64,000 nucleotides of DNA, from contig OX439127.1 of assembly GCA_949318235.1 (NCBI GenBank), forward strand, positions 31,954,873 to 32,018,872, written 5' to 3'. Below the pieces are notes generated by a model, which ran no database searches, was not told the DNA's origin, and saw only the letters and a program-made list of their open reading frames with translations. The stretch's first letter is position 1, and every line of letters begins with the position of its first letter. Origin of the DNA: Ecdyonurus torrentis (taxonomy: Eukaryota > Arthropoda > Insecta > Ephemeroptera > Heptageniidae). The position numbers and the translations under genes were made by a program. Shown piece by piece: positions 11,912 to 27,263 of this stretch.

Positions 11912-14900
11912 TTATTATTATTATTTTTGTCTTATATATGAGTATTGTGATAAGAAGAAAAATAAAATACTTGCATGTTCACGCTTGTCTTTTAATTGCT
12001 GTTACATTTATAATCAAAGTAACGGCAACAACTAATGTAAAATGAAAAAAAAAAAAAAAAAAAAAGTTTCAAATTAAGTTAAACAAATTGTACTAATCAA
12101 ATTAACAAGTTGCGACCGTTCCAATGAGAGATTACCAGCTTACGTTACATATAATTATATTTATTTTTTAACTTTTTATCTGTTTTCACAAAAAAACAGT
12201 TTTTATTTCTATTTTGATACATAACTGTAAAAAAATTACGCGTATATGTCAAACTTTATAGTGAGTATTCTTTTTAGTGTATGGTTCTTCAACTGAAAGC
12301 TATAAAAATATAGCATAGATAGGATGCAAAATATATAACTCTCAATTTCTTTGCAAATTGTCTTCAACACATTGAGGACCATATTGCAATTGGCCTTGGT
12401 TGGTTCAAAGCAAGCCCAAGATATTTACTCGACACAAGCTGGCGGTAAATTCGATTGATTCGAATTAATTTGTTAACAAATGTGCCGGGCAAATTGCTCA
12501 GGTGACATTGACAAGTGTAGGTAGTAAATCTTGACAAGAAAAACTCACTATTTCTTGCAGAGAAATTAATTGAAACACATCAAACGACGACAAACAGCTT
12601 TTATATCGATATATAGATGTTGTGTTCTCTCTCACTCTCTGTAGCTTTCTTACGAAAATTTACGATCTTCATTTAATTAGATTTATTAAATTTTGTTACC
12701 TATTGAAATTTTACTCCCTCCATCCCATCCCTTTCTATTTTACCTACAAAAATTTCAAGACCTATAAGAACGTACAAGTAAAAATGTGAAACACTAATAA
12801 AATGTAAACTGACAGATTATTAAAAGAAGGTTCAGAGATGGGAGCATTAAAATTGCAATCTTATTACTATATGAACAACTTGGCAGAGCTGTATTCATAT
12901 ATTCAATACGAAATTGAAGTTAACCCAAGAAAAAAAAAATGCAACTTTACAATATCATTACTGCCATGAAATCAAAAGACAATTTTCATATCAATTCTAT
13001 ATACGTATTTTATCACCCCTAACAGTAACTTTAAAAATAAATTAAGTTAAAAACCAATATCATGTAACAATATTCTAGTTGTAATAAAACAAAGAGGACA
13101 TAAAAAAAAAAAAATTATTGTTGCATTTGCTATCTGCGAGAAAGAAGAAGAAGAATGCGTTTTCTCACCTCTGATGTTCTCCGTACTTATATCAGTGCAA
13201 CAGAAAACACGACATTATTCGATTGCTTTATATATATATATATATTTATATAATATATATATATATATATTTTTTTTTTCTGTATACGTTTTCTTATAGA
13301 AAGAAAATGTAACAAGACTTTATAGTCTATAAACTATCCATGTAGAGCCACTTTAAGTGTATGATAAGAATGCACAATAGATAAATTAAACTTGTCGCTT
13401 ATGCTTGACTTACACAAAAGAAATTGTAACGAATTATACATAGATGTATGTTATAAACACGTAGATGTATAATAATGCTATGTCCATTGCAGGAACTTAA
13501 GAGATGCAACAAGAAAAAACATTTCATATGATAATCTATAGCCCGAATAACATCTAACGTATTATATTTTATTATATCTTGTTACATTAGTGTATAATAA
13601 TGTATTTTAATTCATTGAAAAACTTTTTTTGTCTCTCTCTCTCTCTTTTCTATGAATTCCTTTGAAAACAAATCTGAGATATTATAATTCTTATGTTGAT
13701 TTTTTTAGAAAAAAAAAAATTAAAATAAATTTTCCCAGAGATTAAGTAGAGCATAATACAATATAACGAATAAAAAATAAATAAATAAAAAGAATAGTAC
13801 TTTTTTTCTTCTTGAAAAAAAAAATAATAATAATAATAAAAAAAACTGCTGAGAAATAAATTTTATTGAAACGACAACACAGTATGTTATGTGTTTTAGT
13901 GTTTGTGTACTTTTATTATAGATTGTCATTATGTATTGGTGACATCATGCACGGCACAGTCATTTGTGGTGAAATTACGTGCAAATTTTGAGTCATTATT
14001 TAGTAGTCACATATATACACAAACCGACAAACTATTATTATGTATATTTCGAAATAATAATATATTATAAAAAAAAACAAAGTTTTTTTTATGTTTGTTT
14101 ATAAATAAACTAAAATAAATTGCGTATGTACATAAAAAAAAAAAAAAAAAGTTAAAGGACAAACTGCGCTGTGGCTTATAGAAATAATTTAAATTATTTG
14201 ATTCTGAGTATTTAGTGTGTTATGATACATAAAGATTAAAAAATTATCAATGAATGAATGATGTTAATTGTGTGTTTATATTAAAGAAATGCTTTTTTTT
14301 TTTTTTTTTTTTTTTTTTTTCTGCGCAAAGATTTATTGCAGTTGTGTAGGTAAGGCTAGGCTGACCAGAACACAAGATGAATGAGGCTCGCAACGTTATC
14401 GCATCCGATGTCACCTGCTTTTACTTCAGCGAACCAAAATGTGAAACTTGTATAGTTTGTTGTAGTCACTTTTTAAAGAGCTTCCCACGCAAACTAAATA
14501 ACCTCACCCCAAGCACCATAGAGAATGTGATGGAGGATTATCATGTTCGGGGATTATTTGGACATACAACAAGGACAAGTTTCAAATTTTACTCTCTTCT
14601 CCAATTATCTAACACTTTGAAATATAAAGCATTTTTGCTGTATATTTTTAATGGAACTTTACTTTTATTTTATTATTTTTTTTTTTTAATTGTTTTAAGT
14701 TCCGCAAATTTCAATTCATATTTTTAGAAATAGACATTACATTATATTTGAGGAGAAATTTTGGATTGTTATTAAGAATAAAATTTAATTGCTCACATAA
14801 AAAATAAAAAAATAAACGTAAAAATTATAATTAAACATCAAATTGATGGTTATTCAAATTTGATTTGAAGTACAAATATTATGCCAATGACTTGTACAAA

Positions 14901-15074
14901 AATTTATCATCCACCGAAACAAATATGAAATATATATAACAAGTTATAAATTATAAAGCAAAGCAAATACTTAAAAGCTAAATTCATTTTTATGGCTATA
15001 ATATAACTTTTTTTTAATAAATTCTAACAAAATGACTATACAACGTTAGTGCTAAAAACTTTGTTAAATATACG

Positions 15075-15109
<35 letters not shown>

Positions 15110-15914
15110 GGAAACGGAAAGAACAGCTATTCCAACTTTTTGTAGAACCATCGTGTATAATATATGTATGTTTTTTTAAATTTTTATTTCCCCAGTACAT
15201 TTAAAAGTTAACATTTCACGGCAGGCTGAGAACCTCTAATATTCCAAAGTGTATAAAAACTATGCACATTGCAACTATAATTTCTTCTATAATTACGTGC
15301 TACTTTACTAATAATGTTTTTTTTTTTTTTCTTTCTTTTTTTTCTTTTCTTCTGCAGCCACATAGGGTGACACCAGGGTCGTACAAGTTTTGTAATAATG
15401 CGAAAATTATGCAATTATTAATTCTTAACTTACAAAAAAAATACCGTGCTTTTTATCCTTCCTTATATTATGAAATCAATGATATTTCTTGCAAGAGAAT
15501 AATATAGAATTTACATAATAGAATCTGAATCTCAAAATATTTCTTTATTTCAGAGCAATGTTCACCTCACCAAATGCGTCACAATAACAATTAAATATGG
15601 TAAAGGCGAGAGAAAAAAAAAAAAAAAAAAAAAAAAAGCAAGAAATTTTAATAAATACGATATGTTGCATTATATTTATTTCGCTTGCAGATATTAATAT
15701 TAACTGACAAAACATTAGTTCAGTGACTTATTATCCTTTTCCTTACATCATATTATAACATCAGTATGGAATTTTCTATTTACTGCATATCGTAATAAAA
15801 TATAATTTAAACTCTTGTTAATAATACAATTAAATAATGTTACAGATAAACTACTGTATACATTACCTACTGAAATTGTTTTTACACCTTTTCATACGTG
15901 ACACATGTATTATG

Positions 15915-15917
<3 letters not shown>

Positions 15918-15962
<45 letters not shown>
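15918..15962. repeat. (GA)n microsatellite
   Basis: About 22 GA units after AAGAAA. Confidence 0.95.
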
Positions 15963-15965
<3 letters not shown>

Positions 15966-16272
15966 CGCATGCACTTACATGACAGCAAATACTATTATAC
16001 AAGTACAAAGAATCGTTATTATTTGTACTGTTTATATGTATATATACAACGTATACACATACACACACACATAAACATAGCATTAAGTTAAGTATACAGC
16101 AAATGATTTGCAGTCTGGGTATACGAGGTGAAACAGGTAAAAGTTAAGAACGAGAGCAAAGTAAACGACCAACCAAGAGTTGCTGGAGCGCTCGATGTTC
16201 TTACGTTCTCTGTATATCTGTGTGTTAGTCGATAGATTTATGTGACCGGCCAGCGGGATCAACGTGATAAGG

Positions 16273-16275
<3 letters not shown>

Positions 16276-16314
<39 letters not shown>
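16276..16314. repeat. (GA)n microsatellite
   Basis: About 19 GA units. Confidence 0.95.
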
Positions 16315-16317
<3 letters not shown>

Positions 16318-17495
16318 CAGAGGTGTGTTAAACTGAAGTCGAACTCGTGGCTATAGCCGTTTGTTTGCCTACTTGCCTTGCTTTCTGTCTGACGATGTCC
16401 TACCTACAACACTACTAATGTATCACATAAACTGTAGCTAAACTAATCACACAACAAAGTGAAATAATATAAATCAATATAGACACTTAATCAATGATAC
16501 CAACTAATAAAGTGGTAATATTCTTGTTCTACCTATCAATTATATATTTTATAACTGCTTGTTCTAGTTTTTTTTTTTCTTTCTTTCTAATACATATAAA
16601 TAAATAATTAAGAAAAGATAAAAAAAAAAAACTTTTGGATTTGTTTCATGTAATTGTTTCATCACACGAAATGAAATTAAAAAAATTAAAAATCATGTAA
16701 AGTTGCAATTAATTGTATTTACCACTCTCATTGTGAGTTTTTAATACCATAAAGAAAATGAACCTCTTAAACTACAAAAAGATAGTTTCACATGAGTGTG
16801 TTAAGTTAGCGCGCTACGAAGTGTACTATAATATAAAGCAAGCTACATATTTGCGAGATAAACATACGTTCAGCCTCTCTCTCTCTCTCTCACACACACA
16901 TCTTTGGCTTGTTCCCCATTGCTCAGACTGAATAATTGAATTGTCAAAGCTTAGGCGGGGATATCCTTACGGCAAACAAGACCCTTTCTGACTGATCCTA
17001 ATATGCCATGTAGCTTCTATATTCTAGCATATAATTTTTCAACCGCAAAACTGGATATTTCCAATTCAAAGCAAGTTTCTATGTATTAAAATGTGCGAAT
17101 CCATACAAGAGGTATTGTAAGTTACAATTTTATATGTAAAAAAATATATTTAAAATATTGTTATACATTAAATTCAGATTAAATGCTGCGTTATTAACAT
17201 TAATAACATGCAGAATAAATATGGCTGTGAAACAAGAAATGATGACTTTTAAGTACACTACACTGTTGGAGCAATCAACTACTAAGCCTGATTTGGGCAA
17301 TAAATATTGTCTTATACTGCCAAACTATCTCAACGATCAACAGATATTGAATTGCAAAATATATTGGATATATTTTAATTATAAATATAATATATTTTTT
17401 AATGTATAAACACTGTTATTTGGAATTCTCTTTCCAGTTCAAACTAGACGTCACCGCAGGACGATGCAAGAGAAGGAAGCGATCACCAAACTTAC

Positions 17496-17649
17496 CTTGG
17501 AGTTGAGCACGATGGGACGGTTTTCTTGGCGGCGCCTCAGCGGGGTCAGATGAAGCATATTGCGCATTCGGTGCAGGCCGCGTTCTAAACTGCCCAACAT
17601 ACGACGTGCAGACAACGGAGTGCCTGTGCCACTGGTGCCACTGTTTTCC
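17496..17649 (-). CDS. MELK: MELK coding exon 11 (FGSLERGL motif before KA1)
   Basis: Residues 497 (split Trp) to 548, phase 0. It contains RRMLGSLERGLHRMRNML and then LTPLRRRQENRP, the equivalent of human KVFGSLERGLDKVITVLTRSKRKG, one of the most conserved segments outside the kinase domain. Acceptor GTTTCAG, donor GTAAGTTT. The longest open frame over this stretch is in a different, meaningless frame. The correct frame follows from the exon 10 phase. Confidence 0.92.
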
Positions 17650-18262
17650 CTGAAACATTTGAACCTTACATCAAATCACAATTCTCAATGTTGCAATTAT
17701 AAATGCCTATGAACAGAATAAAATCCAAACAATGTAGAACTGTAAAAACACCAGGAATATTATTTGAGAAAGAGGTCCACATCAGCAGTTTTACCATTTT
17801 AGTATACATGCAATCAAATTTAAATCAAAATTGACGAAGCAGTGTTTTCTGATTTATGGTTTGAGATTATTATAAGTGCAAAGGTATTACAACTTCTTCG
17901 AATCAACTTTTCAGTACTTTGTTTTTATTGTTGTAATTTTCTTATAAAATATAAACCCAAGAAAGAACAATTGTTATTCTTTCAAATTTGGAATGGGGTT
18001 TCAAATCTCCTACACAAACATATTGATATTAATTTATCTGCAATTTGATAATGGAGGCAAAGGAGTGCATTAATAATTTCTATAACAATATGCAGTGAAA
18101 GAATATATTTTATAAATTTAGGATGCTCAATGGAAAGACGCTCACATTTAGGCATAAAAAAATTACATTATTATTACTAGGAGAGTAGATAAAAATGGTT
18201 ACAACAATGTATCGACGATAAATTTATACAAGACTTACGAGTAGTAGTGGAAAAAGTTTGTG

Positions 18263-18265
<3 letters not shown>

Positions 18266-18299
<34 letters not shown>

Positions 18300-18519
18300 C
18301 AAGAAAGAAAGAAATAATAATAAAAAAAAAGCATGTAAGTAAAGATGGAGTGAAATATTATAGTGTTTATATGGAGCACGCAACCACTTTGAGCCGAGTT
18401 GCCCATACTTCTTGAATGATCTCCAAATCTGATTAATTCTAAAAACATTCACCAGGGTGTGTTCACAAAATTGAATGTAAATTGTCTACATTAAAAAAAA
18501 AAGTCTTCTTTTGCGACTT

Positions 18520-18577
<58 letters not shown>
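18266..18577. repeat. Two (TA)n microsatellites
   Basis: (TA)16 at 18266-18298 and (TA)24 at 18529-18577. Confidence 0.95.
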
Positions 18578-18580
<3 letters not shown>

Positions 18581-19198
18581 CATGAACCTAAATAAACATA
18601 AAATATGGGAATAAATATAATTTTATCTTGTAGCACAACTGCATGTACTTTTATATTTACTATGCTTTGATGGCGTGAATAAAAGTGTTTTATTTATTAT
18701 TTTCATAAGTAGTCTATAAAGAATGCCTTTAAGTTTGTAAAATGATTTTACATATTATTTAATTTCATTAACGCAGAATAATTTATGGAGTAAGTCATAT
18801 TTAACTGCAAATTCTATTAATTTATAATATTATGTTCAATTTGTGTTTTCCAATAGGGACGGCGAACCACTGTTAAAAATATTTTTGATTTATGAAAGCA
18901 TTAGCTTAATATTGGAATGGGAACGGGGGGTGGGGGGTGATACGATTTTAGTCAAACAAATGATTTAATATACATTTTTAAATAATAATTAAAATGGGTT
19001 ATTGAAATGCACTTATATTTGGGTTTTAATACAAACACACATGGATGCGACTCATTAAAGCACTTAGATCAACTATTAGGCTATAATAGAATTCCTTATA
19101 GGGTCTAAGGATTCTTAAAGCATTTAGATTTGAGGAATTGCAACCTAGAATAAGCCGAACAATGTAATTCCGCTACAACGGAGTTCTTGAGTTCACAT

Positions 19199-19229
<31 letters not shown>

Positions 19230-20130
19230 TTAAGTTTGTGGGTTTCACGATACGGGGTACAAATTATAATTTTAATCAGCGTTTTATTTTACATAAAAAA
19301 CTTTTACTGTTCTTTATATAAGAGTAAATTGTTAATAAAAAGACACAATGTCTGTGTTTCTCTCGTCATCATAGCAGGTGGAAAAAAAAAATGGTGTTGG
19401 TGACATGGTGAGTTACTAATTGTCAGATTGGTGAGCACTTGGGGTCATGTACACAGGTAGGTATGTCGAGTGATACCGAGAGAGAGGGGTGCAAAAGCTA
19501 GCTTAATGTTTTAGCCAACAACTCGCCACGACAACGAGCAAACGTACGCTCGACAAGCGAGGGTGGTCACGCTCTCTTGAGCACCACTTTAGTTCCATCG
19601 GCCACCGTGCCGCGACACCACATGACAGACAATACTTGGTCATAGACATGTTGGACTGAGCCACAATATTTTACATATTGTTCAAGCAGTAATTAAAATA
19701 TTTGCAATATATTATATATATAAAAAGTTTTTCAAATTTCAAGTACCGTACAAGAAAAATGGATACTTTTAGTTGATATGATTAAAAAATAAAAAAATAA
19801 AAATACTGTAGTGGATAAAAATGCGCATGTAAAACACATTTTCTTATTGAAAAAAAATAACAAATCAAATTCATTATACATTAAACTTATATAAAAATGT
19901 AAACAGAAGTATTTGTTGAAATTGCCAAATTCCATAATAAACTAAATTTTAAGAATTGAATGATTTCCATGTTGAAATGTAAACGAATGCGTTGGTAAGC
20001 CACATAAAAACGTTATAAATAATCTAAATCACAAACCATCAACTATTCAAATAACTATTTCATCTAACTTGACAACATTTGAAGTAAAATTATTTTCATT
20101 CTTTTAATACTGTGAAATATATAAATTTGA

Positions 20131-20136
<6 letters not shown>

Positions 20137-20162
<26 letters not shown>
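20137..20162. repeat. (CT)n microsatellite
   Basis: Thirteen CT units. Confidence 0.95.
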
Positions 20163-21559
20163 ACATGTTGTTAGTGTCTGTTACTTGATATATCATATTT
20201 TTTAGCTCCTTTTCCCTACAAAATTTAAAAATAAAATGTAATATCGGAATGAATTGTTTCTCTCTCCGAATAAAAACAAACCATCATAATACACACTCAC
20301 ACATACATCTCTAAACGCAAACTGCGACTTTTTCAACACTGTTGTTGTTGTAGTTGATATATATTTTTTAATATTATCAAGTTGAAATTTGAACAAACTT
20401 CTAATTATTTTCAAGTTATTCTGTCGATATGATAAACAAGTTAAGGGAATGACACTAAAAATGTAAGTCAAGGGTGTCAATTTTAATTTGATTCAAACAT
20501 GAATAATACATATTAAACCAACAAGTAAGTATAATGTATAGATAATTTATATTGGATTGTGATTTTAATGCAGTCTTTTGTGAGCTAAAATAAAGGGGAA
20601 TTTATATATATTAATATGACAAAAAGACTTTTTATTTTTATTGTTTTTTATTGGAATAATATAAAGGGTGAGTTGAAATTTTCCACGGTGTATTTATATA
20701 TAAAGCTTGACATAGTTGACAATTTTTACCACTATTCGTATAATATTGTGTAACCCTCAATGTTATTATTATTATATATCAGTATGAGTGAGAGAGAGAG
20801 AGAGAGAGGAGAGAGAGACGAATTTCCATGGTGGCATTTAAATCACAAATTTCTACCCCTGACTGTAAAGCCATGCACCCTCTTTCGTCTCCCACCCAGC
20901 CACCCCTCTCATCATATCCTCGCCGCCCGCCTAAGTTTTAATCTGCGTGTCCACGAAGCGTGAAATATCACTGGCGAACCAATCGATCATTCCAGCGCTG
21001 CCACTCACAATGGAGTGGAGTGGCACACCAATTTATACTGCAATGTAATGGCTATCATGGGACTATCTCTTTCTCTCTCTCTCTTTTTAATATATATTAT
21101 TATTTCAGTTATGACAAATACACAGATTTTAATATAACAAAACAAAAAGTGAAATTTTATAGTCACATTATAAACACATTTAATTAAATATATATGTATA
21201 ATCATTTTATCATCATATTTTCATTGCTTATTTAATGTCAATTATTATTATTTTACTATTTTCAGTATTATGTGCAGTTGATTTAATATTATCTAGATAA
21301 TATAATATGTAAATTATGTATATGTATGTATGTATGTACACACGTCCACGAAAAGAATTTTTACCATTCAAAAACTCGCACTAAATTTGCAATGTTATTC
21401 TTACGAGAAATACACACGCTGGATTTAAATGGTAAAATATCTTATCGCGGTGTGTGTACAATGTACATGTATGTATATGATGTGTGCGCTGTACAGTATA
21501 TTTTTGTATAAATATAATATTTCCACACGACTAGATTTTCAAAAAAAACTTAATAAAAT

Positions 21560-21600
<41 letters not shown>

Positions 21601-23241
21601 AGATGTTATTTTTATTTTCTTCTTTTTGTCTTAACTCTAAAAGTGATTTTATTGTTTTGTCCACAAAGTCCATTCTTTTACAAGCAAAAACAATAAATAT
21701 AAAAGCCTCTCTTGGTCTTTTATTGCTATTTTAAGAGGTAGCAATTTAGTTATACTGAGACGACGTTACAAAAAAGCTTCAGAATTACTTTTTTTTATTT
21801 CCATCAAAAGCAAAGAAATTGATTCGCCCAAGTGATATAGATCTCATAAAGTAAACTTACAAAGTATCATAGAATAAGTATACAATAATATAAGTTTGAT
21901 ACCACACTGAAGAGATAGAATATCAATAATAAGGGAATAAACTTTACATTATTTGTTTTTGGACATAACAAGCATCGAATGTTTTTATTAGGAATTTTTT
22001 TTCCCTTCATTTTTTGGTCGTGGAATTAAACTCCTAAAATTTAAAAATGAACTTATAATTCTAATTTATATGCAAAGAATAACTTCTTGAGAACAGATGC
22101 AATTTTATTACATGCATATACATAATAACTTCATTCATTAAAGTATCTCTCTTTAAAATTATAAAACTGCGCTGTCTCATTGTTATTTTTTTAACGTGGT
22201 TTCATTGAATAGTCTGTCTCGTTACAAATTTACCAACTATAAAGACGAACTCATCCTTATATTTTTGCTTCAGAAAAAAAAGTCATTCTCTTTGATCAAC
22301 AATGGTTTACAAGTAACGTCTTCCTCCCTGTATGTGCTTTGTATATTATATACTTAAAAATAAAATGTAAATACAGATTCTTGCAAAGTTACAGAGTTAA
22401 GTTAATTTTACATCTATAGCATAGCTCGAGAGGTCCTTTAAGTTTCTTGTATTTATTAATTCTAATTTAACCTATTTTAACACAATGAAATGCGTTATTT
22501 GTAATAATAAATTAAATAATAGACTTACAAACTAGTTCAAGCCTTACAATATATGCCTGGCCTATTCGAATACACGTAACCCTAACAAAAACGAATGACA
22601 AGAATAGAAAAAATTAATGGATATTTTACAATATCTGTATCCAGGAAGGGATATACAAAAATATCAACAGCATCAATATATGTCATTGCTATAGGAGAAC
22701 AAATAATAAGCCTGATAGTGAGAAATTATAGTTTCCGTTTTTAAAGAAGATTATATTACATAGTAAATTGATACAGTCAAATCTATATTACTTTAATGCA
22801 AGCAATATCCATTTTAAAAAGCCTATATAGATAAATGGGGTGGGGTGTTATCGTGTAAAAAGCTTGCAGCACTCTCCTTGATTCGCTTGTGAAGGCTCAA
22901 TATATGCAAACTAGCACCGGCCATATTGGAAATGTGATATGCATCATCTATCAAGTTGTTATAAACATTAATACAAGAAACGATAGAAGCTTTGCCTTCA
23001 ACTCTCATAACTTTAGAAGTGTCATAAAAGAAAGCGTAAATTTTAAATCTATATTACTGAATGAGCATGCAGAATAAAAATGGAACCTATTACACAGAAT
23101 CTTATAATATAAATTTTAACTTTCATAATATAGGAAAATGAGTTACAAATATATGACAGTATTTGTATCCAGAAAATCTTTTAAGTTCAAGAAAATGATC
23201 AAGAGCAAATAATGTTTCTTTACATACATTACATAATACTG

Positions 23242-23317
<76 letters not shown>

Positions 23318-23336
23318 TTTTTTTTTTTTTTTTTTT
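23242..23336. repeat. (CTTT)n microsatellite ending in a T run
   Basis: About 19 CTTT units followed by about 19 T. Confidence 0.95.
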
Positions 23337-23484
23337 GGCAGGAAAAAATGGTAAAACGAACACCTCTGAGGTACTTTGCAGCACAAATGAAATGAATAAA
23401 CATAGTTAGTTCTTCAGTGTAATAAAGCTCAGATTACAATAATTCAAATCTGGTTCATTGAGGGAACGTATAATAACTAATGAC

Positions 23485-23587
23485 GTTCATAAACCCTGTT
23501 TTTCGTACCCCAAACCACAAAAAATGACGATCAAATTAAATGGAATTGAGCATTTTTTTTTGGAGCAAGGGAACAGGGTTTACGAAC
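23485..23587. repeat. Short inverted repeat
   Basis: GTTCATAAACCCTGTT (23485-23500) pairs at 15 of 16 bases with AACAGGGTTTACGAAC (23572-23587), with 71 bases between. Confidence 0.45.
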
Positions 23588-24230
23588 ATAATTACAGCTC
23601 ATTATTCAGTATAAAATTATTAAAAATCTTTTTGCGTTTACTTAACGATAACAAATAAATAATGAGAAATAACTCAGAATTATAAATTTCCAGGTTTTCA
23701 TTACTTTCAACAAGGGAAAGAGTGAAAACAAAGGTATTAAATGTCAATTTATTTGTAAAGCAAAGTTATTATGTTTTTCCAACCCTACTATACTTATAGC
23801 TCAATGATATTGAAATACTATAAAATGAAATGAAAATTTACTTGTATTCGATGGTGTATTATTATATATATTTATATATTACATAAATCCCATTACCTTC
23901 CTCTATGGTATATGTATATATTATATTTGAGTCTTTTATTTTTATATAGCATAAATTTAAAATAAAATGTAATAAAAAGAATAGCATAGCACAGCAATAA
24001 TTCGAGGGTATATATATATATATATATATAGCAAGCAGTAAATCGGTCGCAATGAGAGTATAGTAGTAGAAGCAGTGGCATTGTTGTTGTTTGGTTGGAT
24101 ATTACTATAATATACTAACAATACTGGTGTGTGCAAGCGACTATATTATGGTAGTGTAGTCACAACTAAACGGAGCGTGTAATGGCTCGAGCATACATAC
24201 ACAAGTTAGTAGGGACACAATGTGCGGTAC

Positions 24231-24234
<4 letters not shown>

Positions 24235-24311
<77 letters not shown>
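24235..24311. repeat. (TA)n microsatellite
   Basis: About 38 TA units. Confidence 0.95.
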
Positions 24312-24314
<3 letters not shown>

Positions 24315-25603
24315 CATACTCTAGGCTAAAACTCTATAATATAGTTGTATGTATATAAGCCTTTTTGCCATGCAATATCGCCTGCGGCAGCGGTAAACTT
24401 GAGTTGGAACCATGAGCCAACAACTAGCCGAGCATGCTATAGCATCTAGCACCTATAAAACTTACTGCTTATACAAAATATTGTGTAACGCTTCAACAAT
24501 AATTAAAAAGTACCAAAAATATCATTCTAAAACTTTTTAAATAACCTTTTTTTATATATTATTTATTGAAAATAGATTTGATAATAATGTTGCGCTTTAA
24601 AAGATGATAAATGTGACTGTAAGAATTAATGGATAGTTCACGACTCTCGGAAAAGCTCTTGCGAAGAGTGGGGTTCAACTGGTTGCATAATCGTCAGGAT
24701 AGTCATGCTTAGTTCTGAATCCACATTATGTAATGCGTAAGAAACTATATCCTAAATTGCCAGTTTAACAATATCCTGGGCTGTTTAATTAAAAAAAATA
24801 TTATATATTTGTCTTCTTTTTGTAATTACAATCCTTCAAAATGAAATTTCTAGCAGCAAAAAAATAGCAGGATATTATGATTTTTAACTCATATCACAAT
24901 ATAGCAAGCAAAAGTGCGCTACTATTGATTATTATTATTTCTTGGACTAAAACAATTGAATTCATCGGAAATCCACGTAAAAGAATGTAAGACTACTTAA
25001 TCTGTTTTATATACCCATTAAAATTCGTTGCTAACTTTTGAGGCTGTAAAAGTCATCCAATAATGTAAAGTTTTCTACAAGATTTGAAGTTTTTTTTTTT
25101 TTTTATTATTAAGTTTTGAGCTTTGTATCATCAAAAATACCCTTCGAAAAACTTTGCACTTTAGTGGTAACGATAAATACTACACATAACACAATGTATA
25201 TTATATTTATATTGCACTATTTCTTCGGAGTCTTTTTTATTATTATTTTAATTCTATTTATGTAAACAAGGTCTCCTTATGAAACATGAACTCCAGTAAT
25301 GAAATTAAATTAAACAAAGTTAACCTAACATTTAGAAACCTGAGAAGAAAAAAATATGATGCAATAGAAAAAAGTATTAACTGTACAATAAGAAATTTTG
25401 TTTTATTTTTTTACCTAAAATTTGATTTAGATAAAGTAACAAGTAGTTTTTTATTTTTACTTTTATAGTTTACTGAAACAATAGACGAAATTAGATAGAA
25501 AAGATAATCAAGTAACCATAGTTTTTTTTAGACATTTTATATTCATTAAATAAATAGTTTGTGCATCAAGAAATACAATCATTATGATCCATGTACTAAC
25601 AAC

Positions 25604-25634
<31 letters not shown>

Positions 25635-26096
25635 ATAAAAATTAAACTATGGAGTGTGTATATATAACACAATTTTACAATTAAAAAAAATTAAGAGGCC
25701 ACACAGTACGCTGTACAGTGATAAATCCATACATAAAATGCACTGTCAACAAAAATAAAATAAATATTATTTATAAAATATTATATTCCCTAACAAAATT
25801 ATATCCAACTAAAATGTAAAATACAATCTAAAATAATACAATTTTAACCAGAAACTAAAATAATAAAAGAAAATTTCCTAATTTGGACTTTTTTTATGAC
25901 CTTTAAAATTCTCTGACTTTTCCCAGGTTTCCCTGAATTTCCAAACACTTTACAACCCCGTACTAAACTTATATACAAGATACAATAAAAATAATATAAA
26001 CAGTAACTTAAGTTCTAGACACACTTTGCTTCCTAATTTTATCATTAACCACATTGGTTTTTGTACTTCTTTTTCCAATTTCTTAAAAGTATAATA

Positions 26097-26100
<4 letters not shown>

Positions 26101-26181
<81 letters not shown>
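26101..26181. repeat. (TA)n microsatellite
   Basis: About 40 TA units. Confidence 0.95.
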
Positions 26182-26184
<3 letters not shown>

Positions 26185-27155
26185 TTAACTTTTACACGGT
26201 AAAGTTTGAAGTTCTCACAAGAAAAAAACATATACATATAAAAAAAAAACTTTGAAGAGCTCTTTACTATTATACAATATATTTCAGTGTCTCCCCTTTA
26301 CTTGCTTTGTTTGTAAGTTGGATAGTAAATTGGGTGGTCAGGTTGTAAAGTGCTCTATTTAATCGCCTACTATGTATTCTATAGGGAGGAAACTTAAAGT
26401 TGTTCATCTTGTACTGTATACATCTCTTCGCAATCCTATATATTGAAATAAACACAAAGATGTTCTGCATGCATTCAGATTTCAGACATTACACACCACA
26501 TACCAGATACCACGTTAACAAACGGTATACGTAAAGGTATAAATATAGCTTTGTTAAGTATTATCTTGAATATATGTATACATGTTCATGCCGCAATTAA
26601 TGGCTTTTTGTATATACGGATTATTTCAATTTAAAAAGACGATTCTCAATTAATGGCCATTTAAAGAAATATGGTCTTGAGGAAAATTTTGATACCAACA
26701 TTGAGTCTAATCTTATAATGTATCCAAATTTTCAAGTTTCATCCTTCTAGCTTTATTTGTTCTGGAGATGATAATATTTTTAATTGTTTATTAACACGTC
26801 TGCCAGGAATTGACTCCTCCAATAAATTGCGTCAGAAACATATAGAGTGCACACGATGGTGATATTACATATTTCAATTAAGCAAGTAATTTTGATCATG
26901 AGAATAACTTTTGAAATTTAACGCCAAATTTTAAATGGTTAAATATAATATATTATCACAATGTGTACTACATATAGAGTACCTTTTATCATTCCGATTC
27001 AGAAAATATAAACTTGTGCCATGCAGAAGAAAACAACTTTATTGATTGATGTTACGATCAATGTATTGTAAGGCAAACATATACCAAGGTACAAGGTATA
27101 AATTGTTTACTACATGTTCGTTAATATCAACTGAATTTCATTTCAACAAATGTCT

Positions 27156-27263
<108 letters not shown>

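Larger units (their letters stand above)
8325..17495 (-). other. MELK intron 11
   Basis: A 9.2 kb AT-rich intron with the hairpin at 9403, microsatellites at 10744-11345, 15918 and 16276, and many A/T runs. ACACCCTGTA at 10232 resembles the end of the element at 6396 (TACAGGGTGT) and may be a lone end. No coding supported. Confidence 0.7.

Noticed and set aside
14377..14727. 116-residue plus-strand frame
   Set aside because: The first 75 residues look ordinary but match nothing I know. The rest is a phenylalanine/leucine run from a T tract. No promoter or splice support.
17416..17658. 80-residue minus-strand frame over MELK exon 11
   Set aside because: Wrong frame. The phase from exon 10 gives the conserved GSLERGL peptide in another frame.
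23123..23409. KKERKKER-type and FFLSFFLS-type frames
   Set aside because: Translations of the (CTTT)n microsatellite. The same applies to 37226-37489 and to all RERERE, LSLSLS and YIYIYI frames.
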